The notes beneath the pieces were generated by a model. It had not been told where the DNA came from. It did not search any database and saw only the letters and a list, made by a program, of their open reading frames with translations. DNA of 64,000 nt from Aminobacterium colombiense DSM 12261 (lineage in GTDB: Bacteria > Synergistota > Synergistia > Synergistales > Aminobacteriaceae): NCBI RefSeq assembly GCF_000025885.1, contig NC_014011.1:496001-560000 (forward strand), written 5' to 3'. A program made the translations under genes and the position numbers. Numbering within the stretch: the first letter of the stretch is position 1; each line of letters opens with the position of its first letter. Shown one piece after another: positions 8,994 to 17,183 of the stretch.

Positions 8994-9692
8994 TTATTTT
9001 TTACGGCAATCGTTAACTGCTGATAGAACAAAAAATTCATTATTATACTCATAGGGATTTTCATGGAAAAGATGATCGTGCCGACTGATTTCAGAAAACC
9101 CCGCCTGTTCCAGTAGGGAAAATCCATTTTCAGCAGAAAGACCTAAAAAGTATGGGAGCTGCTCGCGAATCTCTGAATAGGCTTCTTTGAATTTGATCGT
9201 GACAGGCTCTTCCTTTGCCAGATATAACCTGGGTTCCCATAGCCCATCAGCAATCACAACGAGGCCTTGGGGTTTCAAAAGTCTTTTCCAGGCAGTTAAA
9301 GCCCTTAGCGGGTTGGGAAGGGTCCACAGAAGATTACGGCACGTTATCCCATCAAAAGGGCTTGAAAAAAGGGGCGGTTCCTGGGCGTCTCCCAGAAAAA
9401 ACTCAATAGAAATATTTTTCTCTCGGGCCATCTTTCTTGCGAAATTTACCATTTCGGGAGAGAGGTCTATACCAGTGACTCTGTGTCCTTTTTTTGCGAA
9501 GCCGAGAGATAGAAATCCCGTTCCTGCCCCCATATCAAGAAGTCTAAGAGATTTCTTATCTTTGAAAGGGGCGAGAAAGATGTCATGCCATTGAGTATGC
9601 TTAGAGCATGTAGTGTCATATACTTGTGATCGCCAGCTCCAGTAGGATGCCACTCGTTCTGCTGTTGTGTTTGAGGAGATTCCTGTATCCAT
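8994..9692 (-). CDS. Class I SAM-dependent methyltransferase (Methyltransf_11-like)
   Basis: A 232-residue cytosolic protein. Motif I is LDMGAGTGFLSLG (residues about 52-64), motif II is VTGIDLSPEMV, and a Tyr/Trp-rich region (VASYWSWRSQVYD) precedes the SAM fold. The substrate is unknown. It is the promoter-proximal gene of the ABC importer operon, with a good Shine-Dalgarno (GGAGG) 5 nt before its ATG, which suggests that it modifies the imported compound or a metal chelator; this link is inferred from position only. Confidence 0.85.
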   Translation of the reverse strand: MDTGISSNTTAERVASYWSWRSQVYDTTCSKHTQWHDIFLAPFKDKKSLRLLDMGAGTGFLSLGFAKKGHRVTGIDLSPEMVNFARKMAREKNISIEFFLGDAQEPPLFSSPFDGITCRNLLWTLPNPLRALTAWKRLLKPQGLVVIADGLWEPRLYLAKEEPVTIKFKEAYSEIREQLPYFLGLSAENGFSLLEQAGFSEISRHDHLFHENPYEYNNEFFVLSAVNDCRKK

Positions 9693-9926
9693 GAGGTCCT
9701 CCGAAAGTGGATTTTTTAATCAACACAATAGTAGCACATATTTCGTATTTAGTGTTACTTTTGTTTGCTTGTTGCTATTGGTTGTTGTTCGTTCAAACTT
9801 TGTATTCGGGCCCAATTTTTGGGTTGAAAGTACCAGCATGCTCAAGTTGTCTGGTTATTCGGGTGTACAATTAAAATGTTGAAGCATTAGTGAGGAGTTT
9901 TAACTTGTTTATATGGGAGTGATTAC
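9693..9926. other. AT-rich divergent intergenic region
   Basis: This stretch carries the promoter region of the ABC operon on the minus strand and the upstream DNA of the methyltransferase scar on the plus strand. No convincing coding frame was seen: the longest open frame on the plus strand has no family resemblance and no Shine-Dalgarno. Confidence 0.4.
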
Positions 9927-10216
9927 ATGGCAAGGATAAAACCCTTTGAAAAAATGGCGTGTTGGTGATCGGGTTTATCGATCGGGCAAGTCCTGTGGGT
10001 CAGGTATACCAGAAATTCAAGGAACATAACGTTTTTTACTGTGAGGCAACCTTTTATTCAGTAGATGAAGTAGTGATTTGTTTGAAAAACGCCGGGTTCC
10101 AGATGTTCCGCTTTTCTCAGACTGTCTTCAACCAGCTAAAAGATATTAAGGCACCAGAACCGGTCAGGAAAGGCTATGGAGAAGGTTCGTTTGTGGTCAT
10201 AAGGGCTATAAAATAA
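9927..10216 (+). pseudogene. SAM methyltransferase remnant with internal deletion
   Basis: The 5' end reads M-ARIKPFEKMACW and stops; this is the usual N-terminus of small UbiE-like methyltransferases (xRIxPFEK). Within the stop codon region, in the frame shifted by two, the sequence continues as LVIGFIDRASPVGQVY... to GYGEGSFVVIRA, which looks like the C-terminal third of the same enzyme type. The SAM-binding core is missing. The two ends are joined at about position 9955-9960, so a single out-of-frame deletion removed roughly 120-140 codons. It is non-functional as a methyltransferase. Confidence 0.7.
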
Positions 10217-10326
10217 TCTAACCCGATAAGTCCGTTTGAAATTTCGACGCCCTTGTTTTTTCAAATCAAAGGGAAGCTGTTGCCCGAGCTCTGTGCTGAA
10301 AGTGCAAAGGGGGGGACGCGATAACT

Positions 10327-11280
10327 ATGCGTGAAGGTGTCAATCGATTTACTCTCTTGAGCAAAGATTTTGAGCCAGCGTATGTTTCTCTTCTGCATAG
10401 TGGAGAATTGAAGCGAAGGGCGGAGCAAGCGCTGGCTGGTCTCGAAAGTTGCACCTTTTGCCCTCGCTGTTGTGGGGTGAACCGCATGGCAGGCGAGACA
10501 GGAGTGTGCAAGACTGGGCTGCTTCCACGAGTTTCAAATCACTTTGCACATTTGGGAGAAGAGAATTGTTTGCGCGGGCGACGTGGGAGCGGTGCGATTT
10601 TTTTTGCTTTCTGCAATTTAGGTTGTATTTTTTGTCAGAACTACGAGATTTCCCATTTGGGAGAAGGGGTTGAAGTTACCCCTGAACAGCTTGCTCTTTT
10701 CATGTTAGAGCTACAGCTTTCCGGCTGCCACAATATAAATGTAGTGACTCCATCCCACGTGGTTCCACAGATTATAGCGGCCGTATCAATTGCTGCAGAA
10801 AATGGACTTCATTTACCAATAGTTTATAATACCTCTGCCTATGATTCGATGTGTAGCCTGCAACTCCTAGATGGGATCATTGATATTTATATGCCAGACT
10901 TCAAAATGTGGAACCCCGATCAGGCCCTTCGTTATCTCACCGCTTCTGATTATCCGGAAGTTGCGTGCCAGGCAATTATAGAAATGCATCGTCAAGTGGG
11001 AGATTTGAAACTTGACGAGCATGGTTTGGCAAAACGTGGCCTTCTAGTGCGGCATCTAGTGATGCCTGGGGGAGTTGCTGGCAGTGAAGCGATCCTCCAC
11101 TTTCTTGCTGAGAAGGTTTCTCCCCATACCTACGTTAACGTAATGTTCCAATACCACCCTGCAGGGGAGGTATCCTGTGAAAATTTCCCAGAGATAAACT
11201 GCCGCCCAAGTCGTGCTGAATACCTAAAAATTGTTCAAATTGCCTGTAATCTTGGGCTGCGGCTTGATGCTTGCCGTTAA
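10327..11280 (+). CDS. Radical SAM protein, pyruvate-formate-lyase-activase-like (AmrS-type)
   Basis: A 317-residue protein with the radical SAM cluster motif CNLGCIFC (Cys at about residues 97, 101 and 104), preceded by an N-terminal Cys-rich part (CTFCPRCCGVNR...GVCKTG). This architecture is that of the PflX/AmrS-like group of putative glycyl-radical activases; the physiological partner is unknown. Cytosolic. The start ATG is preceded by a GGGGGGG-containing Shine-Dalgarno. There is no glycyl radical enzyme gene nearby. It stands as a single gene facing the convergent msrB. Confidence 0.88.
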   Translation: MREGVNRFTLLSKDFEPAYVSLLHSGELKRRAEQALAGLESCTFCPRCCGVNRMAGETGVCKTGLLPRVSNHFAHLGEENCLRGRRGSGAIFFAFCNLGCIFCQNYEISHLGEGVEVTPEQLALFMLELQLSGCHNINVVTPSHVVPQIIAAVSIAAENGLHLPIVYNTSAYDSMCSLQLLDGIIDIYMPDFKMWNPDQALRYLTASDYPEVACQAIIEMHRQVGDLKLDEHGLAKRGLLVRHLVMPGGVAGSEAILHFLAEKVSPHTYVNVMFQYHPAGEVSCENFPEINCRPSRAEYLKIVQIACNLGLRLDACR

Positions 11281-11338
11281 AAGCGTTTTAGACCCTATAT
11301 ATTTTATGTTTCTCTGACTGGTTATACCCTTCATTTTT

Positions 11339-11812
11339 TTATTCTTCTTCTGCAATAAAGTTCAGAGCGGCAGAGTTGATGCAGTATCGCATCCCGGTGG
11401 GTGGAGGGCCGTCTGAAAAAAGGTGGCCCAGGTGTGCGTCGCAACGGGCACAGAGCACTTCCGTCCGCTCCATTCCAAAAGAAGAATCCAGTTTAGTTGC
11501 GATGGGTGCATCTTTTACTGTTGCCCAGAAGCTTGGCCATCCAGAGCCAGAATCAAACTTTTCTTTCGATGAAAAAATGACAGCGCCACAACAAACACAA
11601 ACATAGGTGCCCTTTTCGTGTAAGTTCCAGTATGCTCCAGAGAAGGGGGGTTCTGTCCCCTTTTTTCTGGTGATAACGTACTGGTCTGGCGTAAGAATAG
11701 CTTTCCACTCTTCGTCAGTTTTTTCTATTCGTTCTATAGTTGTGGCACAGACGCTTGTTGTCACAAAAAATATAATTGTTCCTACCGTTAGCAATAGTAA
11801 CGTGTATTTCAT
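11339..11812 (-). CDS. msrB: Exported peptide-methionine (R)-S-oxide reductase
   Basis: About 157 residues. An N-terminal signal peptide ([16 protein letters not shown], cleavage near SVCA) is followed by a complete MsrB domain: two zinc pairs (CVCCG and [12 protein letters not shown]), the GSGWPSF segment and the resolving/catalytic RYCINSAAL with the catalytic Cys. The enzyme repairs oxidised methionine (R form) of proteins, here in the periplasm or at the outer face. The start is taken at MKYT because the Shine-Dalgarno AAGGAG lies about 6 nt upstream and because it restores a clean signal peptide; an upstream in-frame start at 11860 is rejected. Confidence 0.92.
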   Translation of the reverse strand: MKYTLLLLTVGTIIFFVTTSVCATTIERIEKTDEEWKAILTPDQYVITRKKGTEPPFSGAYWNLHEKGTYVCVCCGAVIFSSKEKFDSGSGWPSFWATVKDAPIATKLDSSFGMERTEVLCARCDAHLGHLFSDGPPPTGMRYCINSAALNFIAEEE

Positions 11813-12021
11813 GACCACTCCTTCTTTCTTATACCCTACAATAGTATTATACAGTATCATATAAAGGTGAAAAACGAGGATTCTTTATTATTCTTCTTGT
11901 ACAACTAAAGCAAACATTTTATAATAATTTAATAATTTGGGAAGGCTCTAATGATGAAGGGGCGTCCAGATTCAACGTAGGGGGCTCGAAAATTTTGCCT
12001 TAGAAAAAGGAGATGTGTGTA

Positions 12022-12828
12022 GTGAGCGAATATTTTGAAGATAAGGTTGCGGTAGTAACCGGAGCGGCTTCTGGCATAGGTTTGGGAATTACTGAGCATT
12101 TGCTTTCGAGAGGAGCCATGGCTGTCTTTATGGGTGATGTAAACGAAGAAAATCTTAAAAGTGAATCTGAGCGTTTAAGCATAGCCCACGAGGGAAAAGT
12201 TTTTTCAAAATTGACAGATGTTACCAAGCTGGAGCAGGTTGAAAACCTTATATATACAGCAAAAGATTTCGATGGACACCTTGATTTTGTATTCAATAAT
12301 GCAGGCATGGGTATGACACTTCCTACGGAAAAAATAACCTTTGATATTTGGAAATTGATAATTGATTTGAATGTAATGGGCGTAGTTCACGGAACGTATA
12401 CAGCTATCCCTCTTATGAGAGAGCAGGGTTTTGGGCACATTATAAATACGGGTTCCATCACAGGGCGCATTCCAGTTCCATATCAGGCCGTTTATGCTGC
12501 TACTAAAAGTGCAGTTATATCTATGACCGAGAGTTTACAATATGAATTGGAAGCTTATGGGTTGCAATTCAGCGTATTTTGTCCCGGTAATGTTGCTACG
12601 TCAATATTTGGAGAACTGACGCCTCCTCCAGATTCAATAAGTGTGGACGATGCTGTTAATTATATTTTTCAAGAAATGGAAAGAAACTCTCTTGTTATTA
12701 TCCTTCCTCAAATCATGCGAGAAATAGAAGCTCTTTATAGGGAAAACAGAAAAGAATACGACGAGATCGCTCGTAAACTAGCGAGTGAACGTCGTGAAAA
12801 TTACCGGACAAAGGGAACCTATTTTTAA
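12022..12828 (+). CDS. Short-chain dehydrogenase/reductase (SDR)
   Basis: A classical SDR of about 268 residues with the dinucleotide motif TGAASGIG, the NNAG motif, the Ser in NTGSITG and the catalytic YAATK. Substrate unknown; the family reduces or oxidises alcohol/ketone groups with NAD(P)H in the cytosol. The GTG at 12022 is preferred: AGGAG at 12008-12012 is 9 nt upstream, whereas the ATG at 12013 directly abuts it. It is monocistronic, convergent with the following membrane protein gene. Confidence 0.88.
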   Translation: MSEYFEDKVAVVTGAASGIGLGITEHLLSRGAMAVFMGDVNEENLKSESERLSIAHEGKVFSKLTDVTKLEQVENLIYTAKDFDGHLDFVFNNAGMGMTLPTEKITFDIWKLIIDLNVMGVVHGTYTAIPLMREQGFGHIINTGSITGRIPVPYQAVYAATKSAVISMTESLQYELEAYGLQFSVFCPGNVATSIFGELTPPPDSISVDDAVNYIFQEMERNSLVIILPQIMREIEALYRENRKEYDEIARKLASERRENYRTKGTYF

Positions 12829-12867
12829 GTAAAATGTGACGTATCAGGCAATAATATTCACATCTCT

Positions 12868-14046
12868 TTACATTTTGTCCAGAAGTTTCAATATATGCAG
12901 CAAATATAAAAGAACGCAACCATTTATGGTGAGAATCACACCAATTACTCGTCCTGGAATCATATGGGCAACGAGCATTGATGTGCCAAAAAGTACGGAC
13001 ACTAGATTTAATGTGACTTGAGCGAAGGTAAGTTTCACTAATACTAGAGGTACAGGATCTCGCGGCCTATCCCTTTTTTTCAGTATAGGAGAGCATATTC
13101 TCCAAAGCATAATGGCACCGCCGAGAATGTTAAGAACTCCGACGAGCACCGTGAGAGGGGAAACCAATATTTCAGGAATAATACAAGATGTAATTCCAAG
13201 GGCCGCAAAGAGGAGCCCGAAGAGGATGATTGGCCATGAACGGGGAAATGGTCCTATCGGCGTGTTCCCGAAGGCAAGCATCTGAATTGCGAAAATGGTC
13301 ATCAGCAATCCAAGCTGTGCACTTCCCGAAAATGGAAGCAGCCCTAAATTAACAGGAATCAAGAGAACTCCGAGCAATATCATAAAAATACCCGTCAGTA
13401 AAATCATTGCCTTATCTGTAGAAAGAGCAATACCGGTATCATTAAGTTTTTCTGCTTCGGGATATAAGAGATATATTTTTCGAAGAACCTCTGCAAGATA
13501 GATAATTGTCACACCATAAACCATTATGACCACTGCCGTTTTCGACGTTGTCAGCAGGTTGTGTTTTAAAATAAGCGCTCCAATTAGTATCGATAACAAA
13601 TAAACCACTCCACATCCAAAGACAAGAGAATGGAATATCCCCCCGTATTTCAGCCACGACAGAAGTTTATCTTTAGAAAATAACATTTGCAGAAACAACA
13701 AGAAACCACCAAGTCCAAAACAGAGAAGGAGTAGTATTCGAGGAATATTGTTAAAGATGTCAGGAATAAAGCACGTTACAATACCTATTGCTGCAATGGC
13801 CACCCCAATGGCAAGTAATGGTTTCGTTCTGCGCATATTGCCGAAAGGTGTTTGGCCGAGGGTAATTATTTGCAAAGCGAAAATAAACAAAAGCAAGCCA
13901 TAGAGACCGTTTTCATAATAAGGAAGCGCTCCTGCCGATATTGGAAGCAGCAAACCCCCGGTAATTAACATAATCATTCCGATAATTATCAAAAGGATCA
14001 CATCAAAAGGAATATCTGCTGTTTTTAACAAATTATATTTTTTCAT
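12868..14046 (-). CDS. Uncharacterised membrane protein with internal duplication
   Basis: A 392-residue hydrophobic protein with about 10-12 helices. I do not recognise a named family. The two halves repeat: around residues 30-95 the order is LLPISAGALPYY...FALQIITLGQTPFGN...IPDIF, and around residues 230-300 it is LLIPVNLGLLPF...FAIQMLAFGNTPIGP...IPEIL. An ancestral half was therefore duplicated in tandem in the same orientation. The ATG follows a GGGGG Shine-Dalgarno. Neighbours do not suggest a role. Confidence 0.75.
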   Translation of the reverse strand: MKKYNLLKTADIPFDVILLIIIGMIMLITGGLLLPISAGALPYYENGLYGLLLFIFALQIITLGQTPFGNMRRTKPLLAIGVAIAAIGIVTCFIPDIFNNIPRILLLLCFGLGGFLLFLQMLFSKDKLLSWLKYGGIFHSLVFGCGVVYLLSILIGALILKHNLLTTSKTAVVIMVYGVTIIYLAEVLRKIYLLYPEAEKLNDTGIALSTDKAMILLTGIFMILLGVLLIPVNLGLLPFSGSAQLGLLMTIFAIQMLAFGNTPIGPFPRSWPIILFGLLFAALGITSCIIPEILVSPLTVLVGVLNILGGAIMLWRICSPILKKRDRPRDPVPLVLVKLTFAQVTLNLVSVLFGTSMLVAHMIPGRVIGVILTINGCVLLYLLHILKLLDKM

Positions 14047-14406
14047 ACTAGCCCCCTGTAATTAAAAATTGCTTTGCCAGAGGGGAACTTGTTGTGACTG
14101 AAGAAGAGAAAGTGAATGGTATGTTGTTCCGGCAAATTTCGGAGAACGCTTTGCGAATTGCATGTGAACATATAAATATAAAATGAGCAGAGCTTTTTGA
14201 CAGCAATAACCTTAATAATCTTACCTGAATTAGTTACATCTAATATAGCACCTACATATATTATTAAAATAACAGCAATATAATTTTAAGGGCAAAATTT
14301 ATGTATGTAATGAGGAATGTATATTCTTTTACCATTACTTCTTTGCTATACCCTAATATGGTATTATGTTGCCTGGTTTTATAGTTAATTAAGGGGGGAT
14401 TATTTC
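14047..14406. other. AT-rich divergent promoter region
   Basis: Between two divergent genes. It holds no credible gene. On its right side, at 14348-14366, lies a short dyad, ATACC-N7-GGTAT, related in sequence to a motif upstream of msrB (see findings). A GGGGGG Shine-Dalgarno precedes the polyferredoxin ATG at 14407. Confidence 0.4.
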
Positions 14407-15149
14407 ATGAAACGGCAAAATTTACGCAAGGCTCTTATGGTTATTTTTATTCTCTCTCTTCCGGTGACCATGTTCTATCTTTCGCCACTTCTTACTTTGC
14501 AGGGAGCTTTGAAAGGCATAGTTACATCGAGCCTTATTTTTATAGTGGTTTCTGCGGTTATAGCCTTTTTTGCAGGGCGAGTTTTTTGTGGCTGGATATG
14601 CCCAGGCGGAGCAGTACAAGAAGCCCTTTTTCCAGCAAATGATTCAAGAGTTTTAGGCGAAAAATTTAATCTTATCAAGTATGGTATTGCTGCTGTTTGG
14701 TTGATGACGCTGGTTGTTTTCTTCGTCATGGCCGGTGGCATATTATCAATTAAACCTCTATATGGCATAGAGGGTGGTTTTTCCCTTGGAACCCCTAAAT
14801 CCTATCTTATGTTCTATGTTGCCATGGGCGCCATGGTGACACTATCCCTTCTATTAGGGCGAAGATCCTTTTGCCATTATGGCTGTATGTTGGCTCCTTT
14901 ATGATTTTGGGGAAGTGGGCGGCGAGAAAATTTAATACTCATCATTTTCATCTTGTAGCAGACAGCTCAAAATGCATTGACTGCAAGCTCTGTACAAAAA
15001 ACTGTCCCATGAGCCTTGATGTGAATGCCATGGTTCGCTTGGGAGATATGTATTCTTCTGAGTGTATTTCTTGCGGTGCATGTGTAGATGTTTGTCCCAA
15101 AAAAGTTATTTTCTTCTCCTTTTCTTCCCCCAAAAATGATCGTCATTAA
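14407..15149 (+). pseudogene. NapH/NosR-like polyferredoxin, frameshifted
   Basis: The 5' frame (165 residues) has four or five helices and the paired motifs FCGWICPGG and SFCHYGCMLAP typical of membrane-bound NapH/NosR/RnfB-like 4Fe-4S proteins. It stops at a TGA near 14904. In the next frame the protein continues directly as FMILGKWAARK and two ferredoxin clusters, CIDCKLCTKNCP and CISCGACVDVCP. The join is the T-run at 14898-14900: one more T would restore MLAPFMILGK. Either a genuine frameshift mutation, an assembly error, or rarely a slippage site. The intact protein would pass electrons at the membrane. A terminator overlaps its last stop codon. Confidence 0.82.
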
Positions 15150-15176
15150 GTGGCTGTGCTTTTCACAGCCACTTAA
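15146..15176 (+). terminator. Terminator of the polyferredoxin gene
   Basis: A perfect 13-bp stem TTAAGTGGCTGTG with a CTTTT loop begins within the TAA stop codon. Confidence 0.8.
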
Positions 15177-15471
15177 TATATTAATTAATATTTAAAATTC
15201 TCCCCCCAAAGCACCCTTCTCGTTGTTGTCTCTTGCTGATTGTCTTAACGTACTTTTATTAGGCAAACAATTCTAAAAGTAATCAAAATTTCACAAAGCA
15301 ATACAGATAGCATGTTGACAAAGCTAAATTTAAGAGTTATATAATAATATAAATTAAAAGAACATTAGAGTAACTTAAAATTAGCGTTGTATATTTTAAT
15401 AAAGATTTCTTTAAGATTAAATGTGTGGGTTGGCAGTTTGTTGCTAATTCAATTTGCTTTTTACGTTTTTC

Positions 15472-15501
15472 GGGATCACGCATAAAAACAAGTGAGATCC
15501 C
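15472..15501 (+). promoter_or_regulatory. 5'-UTR hairpin before the collagen-like gene
   Basis: GGGATC and GATCCC pair across about 18 nt immediately upstream of the GGGAGG Shine-Dalgarno. Could limit translation or stabilise the mRNA. The preceding 15177-15471 is AT-rich and shows no gene. Confidence 0.4.
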
Positions 15502-15517
15502 TTAGGGAGGGATAAAA

Positions 15518-16477
15518 ATGAAAAAGTTATTTGCTCTAATCGTAATAGGCGGGTTATTAGTGGCTGCGACTGCTGCCTTAGCTAGCACGCCAGTAGAGGG
15601 ATGGTGGGTTCATCCAACTGACAAGGCGCCGCAAAATGAAGTGATTAATATACAGGATGATATTGATGCGAGGATTATGGAGTTAATAGACCAGTATGGC
15701 GCCGGCGCTGATGGGAAATCGGCCTACGAAATAGCGGTAGAAAACGGTTTTGTAGGCAGTGAAATGGACTGGCTCGATTCTCTTATCGGCGAACAGGGGC
15801 CACAGGGGGAGCAGGGGCTTTCCGGTGATGATGGACAAGATGGAGTCAACGGCCTCTCTGCTTACGAGTTGGCAGTTTTAAATGGTTTTGAAGGGACAGA
15901 GCAGGACTGGCTCGATTCCTTACATGGCGGAGCCCCAGGTCCTCAAGGTGAGCCAGGAGAAGATGGGAACTCTGCTTATGAAGTGGCGGTGGAGAACGGT
16001 TTTACAGGCACATTGTCAGAGTGGCTCGATTCTCTCGTGGGGGAAGGTGTTCCTACGGGTGGTTCAGCAGGTCAGGCCCTGGTTAAAGCTTCTGGTGACG
16101 ATTACGATACCACTTGGGCGGATGTGCTAACAAATGAAGACCTTCAGGAAATTAACGAAAAGAACGAGGAACAGGATGGCCGAATTGGAAGCATAGAAAA
16201 CTGGCAGGATTCTGTCAATAGCAGAATGGATCAGTTTGAGGATAGGCTTTCCGATCTTGAGGATCCTCAGTTCATTTTGGGTCTTAACCTCAGGTTGACT
16301 GATACAAAACGTACAACTTTGGAGGCCTTTGGGGATTACTCTGTAACTCGCGGTGAAGTTGATCGTTATGGGTTGCGCCTTACCTTCAAGCTTGGAAAAA
16401 GCTATGAAGAGAAGCTCATTGAAAACCTTCAAGCTGAGGTAGAAGAACTGAAAGCCTTGCTGAGTAAAAAAGAATAA
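15518..16477 (+). CDS. Secreted collagen-like repeat protein with C-terminal beta-strand and coiled-coil end
   Basis: A 319-residue exported protein. Residues 1-23 are a signal peptide (MKKLFALIVIGGLLVAATAALA, within it the AxA cleavage site). Three modules of about 35 residues follow, each with the pattern G-x-SAYE-x-A-V-x-NGF-x-G-x(4)-WLDSL, separated by collagen-type Gly-X-Y runs (GEQGPQGEQG, GPQGEPGEDG). Then comes a heptad-rich helix (residues about 205-245) and a short amphipathic strand section ending in YGLRLTFKLG, then a final helix. Collagen-like repeats form trimers; the C-terminal strand section could be an outer-membrane anchor, but it is shorter than a YadA anchor. Probably a trimeric surface or periplasmic fibre; function unknown. 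A strong terminator follows. Confidence 0.82.
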   Translation: MKKLFALIVIGGLLVAATAALASTPVEGWWVHPTDKAPQNEVINIQDDIDARIMELIDQYGAGADGKSAYEIAVENGFVGSEMDWLDSLIGEQGPQGEQGLSGDDGQDGVNGLSAYELAVLNGFEGTEQDWLDSLHGGAPGPQGEPGEDGNSAYEVAVENGFTGTLSEWLDSLVGEGVPTGGSAGQALVKASGDDYDTTWADVLTNEDLQEINEKNEEQDGRIGSIENWQDSVNSRMDQFEDRLSDLEDPQFILGLNLRLTDTKRTTLEAFGDYSVTRGEVDRYGLRLTFKLGKSYEEKLIENLQAEVEELKALLSKKE

Positions 16478-16496
16478 TAGAATAAAGGCTCACGGT

Positions 16497-16525
16497 AAAA
16501 GGGCCCCTTATAAGGGGCCCTTTTT
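16497..16525. terminator. Bidirectional terminator
   Basis: AAAAGGGGCCCC-like stem (AAAAGGGCCCC with its complement) closing on TTATAA, followed by five T. It serves the collagen-like gene and, on the other strand, the convergent ogt gene. Confidence 0.85.
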
Positions 16526-16531
16526 GTAGAC

Positions 16532-17002
16532 TTAATTTTTATATTCCATTTCCAGCTTTAAGAGAAAGGATTTTATGTGGAGTCCTCCTCCATACCCAAC
16601 AAGTTTGCCATTAGCACCGATAACGCGGTGGCAGGGGATAAAAATAGGAATGGGGTTACGATTGTTGGCAAGACCGACTGCCCGTGAGGCCTTTTTGTTT
16701 CCGATACTTTCAGCTATTTCCTTATAGCTTCGTGTTTCACCGTAGGGTATGGCACATAAACTTTTCCACACACGAATCATAAATTCAGTGCCGACTGGTG
16801 CAAGGGGGAGAGTAAATTCTTTTCGTTTCCCCTCCATATATTCCTTAAGTTGTTTTCCAGCCTCTTTAAGAATTTTAGTTTCATGGATTGTCATGTCTTT
16901 AAGAATATCTTTACTTTGAAAGCAGAGGTGGGTTATTACATCGTTTTCTTCAGCTATGGCTATTTCTCCTATAGGGGTTTGGTAAAAAAACAGATGTCTC
17001 AT
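16532..17002 (-). CDS. ogt: Methylated-DNA--protein-cysteine methyltransferase
   Basis: About 156 residues. The C-terminal DNA-binding/acceptor domain carries the invariant IPCHRVIG with the acceptor Cys, the RAVGLANNRNPIP helix with its arginine finger, and GYGGG. The N-terminal part is the short Ogt/Ada-C type domain. It removes alkyl groups from O6-alkylguanine by suicidal transfer to its Cys. The ATG at 17002 is favoured, with GAGGAG about 11 nt upstream; an upstream GTG directly abuts that site. Confidence 0.95.
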   Translation of the reverse strand: MRHLFFYQTPIGEIAIAEENDVITHLCFQSKDILKDMTIHETKILKEAGKQLKEYMEGKRKEFTLPLAPVGTEFMIRVWKSLCAIPYGETRSYKEIAESIGNKKASRAVGLANNRNPIPIFIPCHRVIGANGKLVGYGGGLHIKSFLLKLEMEYKN

Positions 17003-17122
17003 TTTTAAAATCACTCCTCTTGGTGAGGGTTTTGTTCCCTTTTCATATTATCAGAAAGATCATATTTTTACTTGAGTTCAGTGACATCTCCAGTGGCTTT
17101 ATGGGGAGGCAAATTTGTTTAA

Positions 17123-17151
17123 TTGACAATCCATTGTTTTTTTGTTGTTAT
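17123..17151 (+). promoter_or_regulatory. Candidate sigma-70 promoter of mscS
   Basis: TTGACA, a 17-nt spacer and TGTTAT, about 32 nt upstream of the start codon. Confidence 0.5.
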
Positions 17152-17183
17152 GGATAGTATCAAAGGAAAAGGGAGAGTGTTTT

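Noticed and set aside
9667-9882. Open frame of about 70 codons on the plus strand
   Set aside because: Starts inside the minus-strand methyltransferase gene, has no Shine-Dalgarno and no recognisable motif.
14300-14350. Short minus-strand ORF after a msrB-like upstream sequence
   Set aside because: Only 23 codons, weak start site; more likely a decayed copy of a promoter region.
14895-14910. TGA in the polyferredoxin gene as another selenocysteine codon
   Set aside because: Reading on in the same frame gives no family-like sequence; the continuation is in another frame, so a one-base frameshift explains it.
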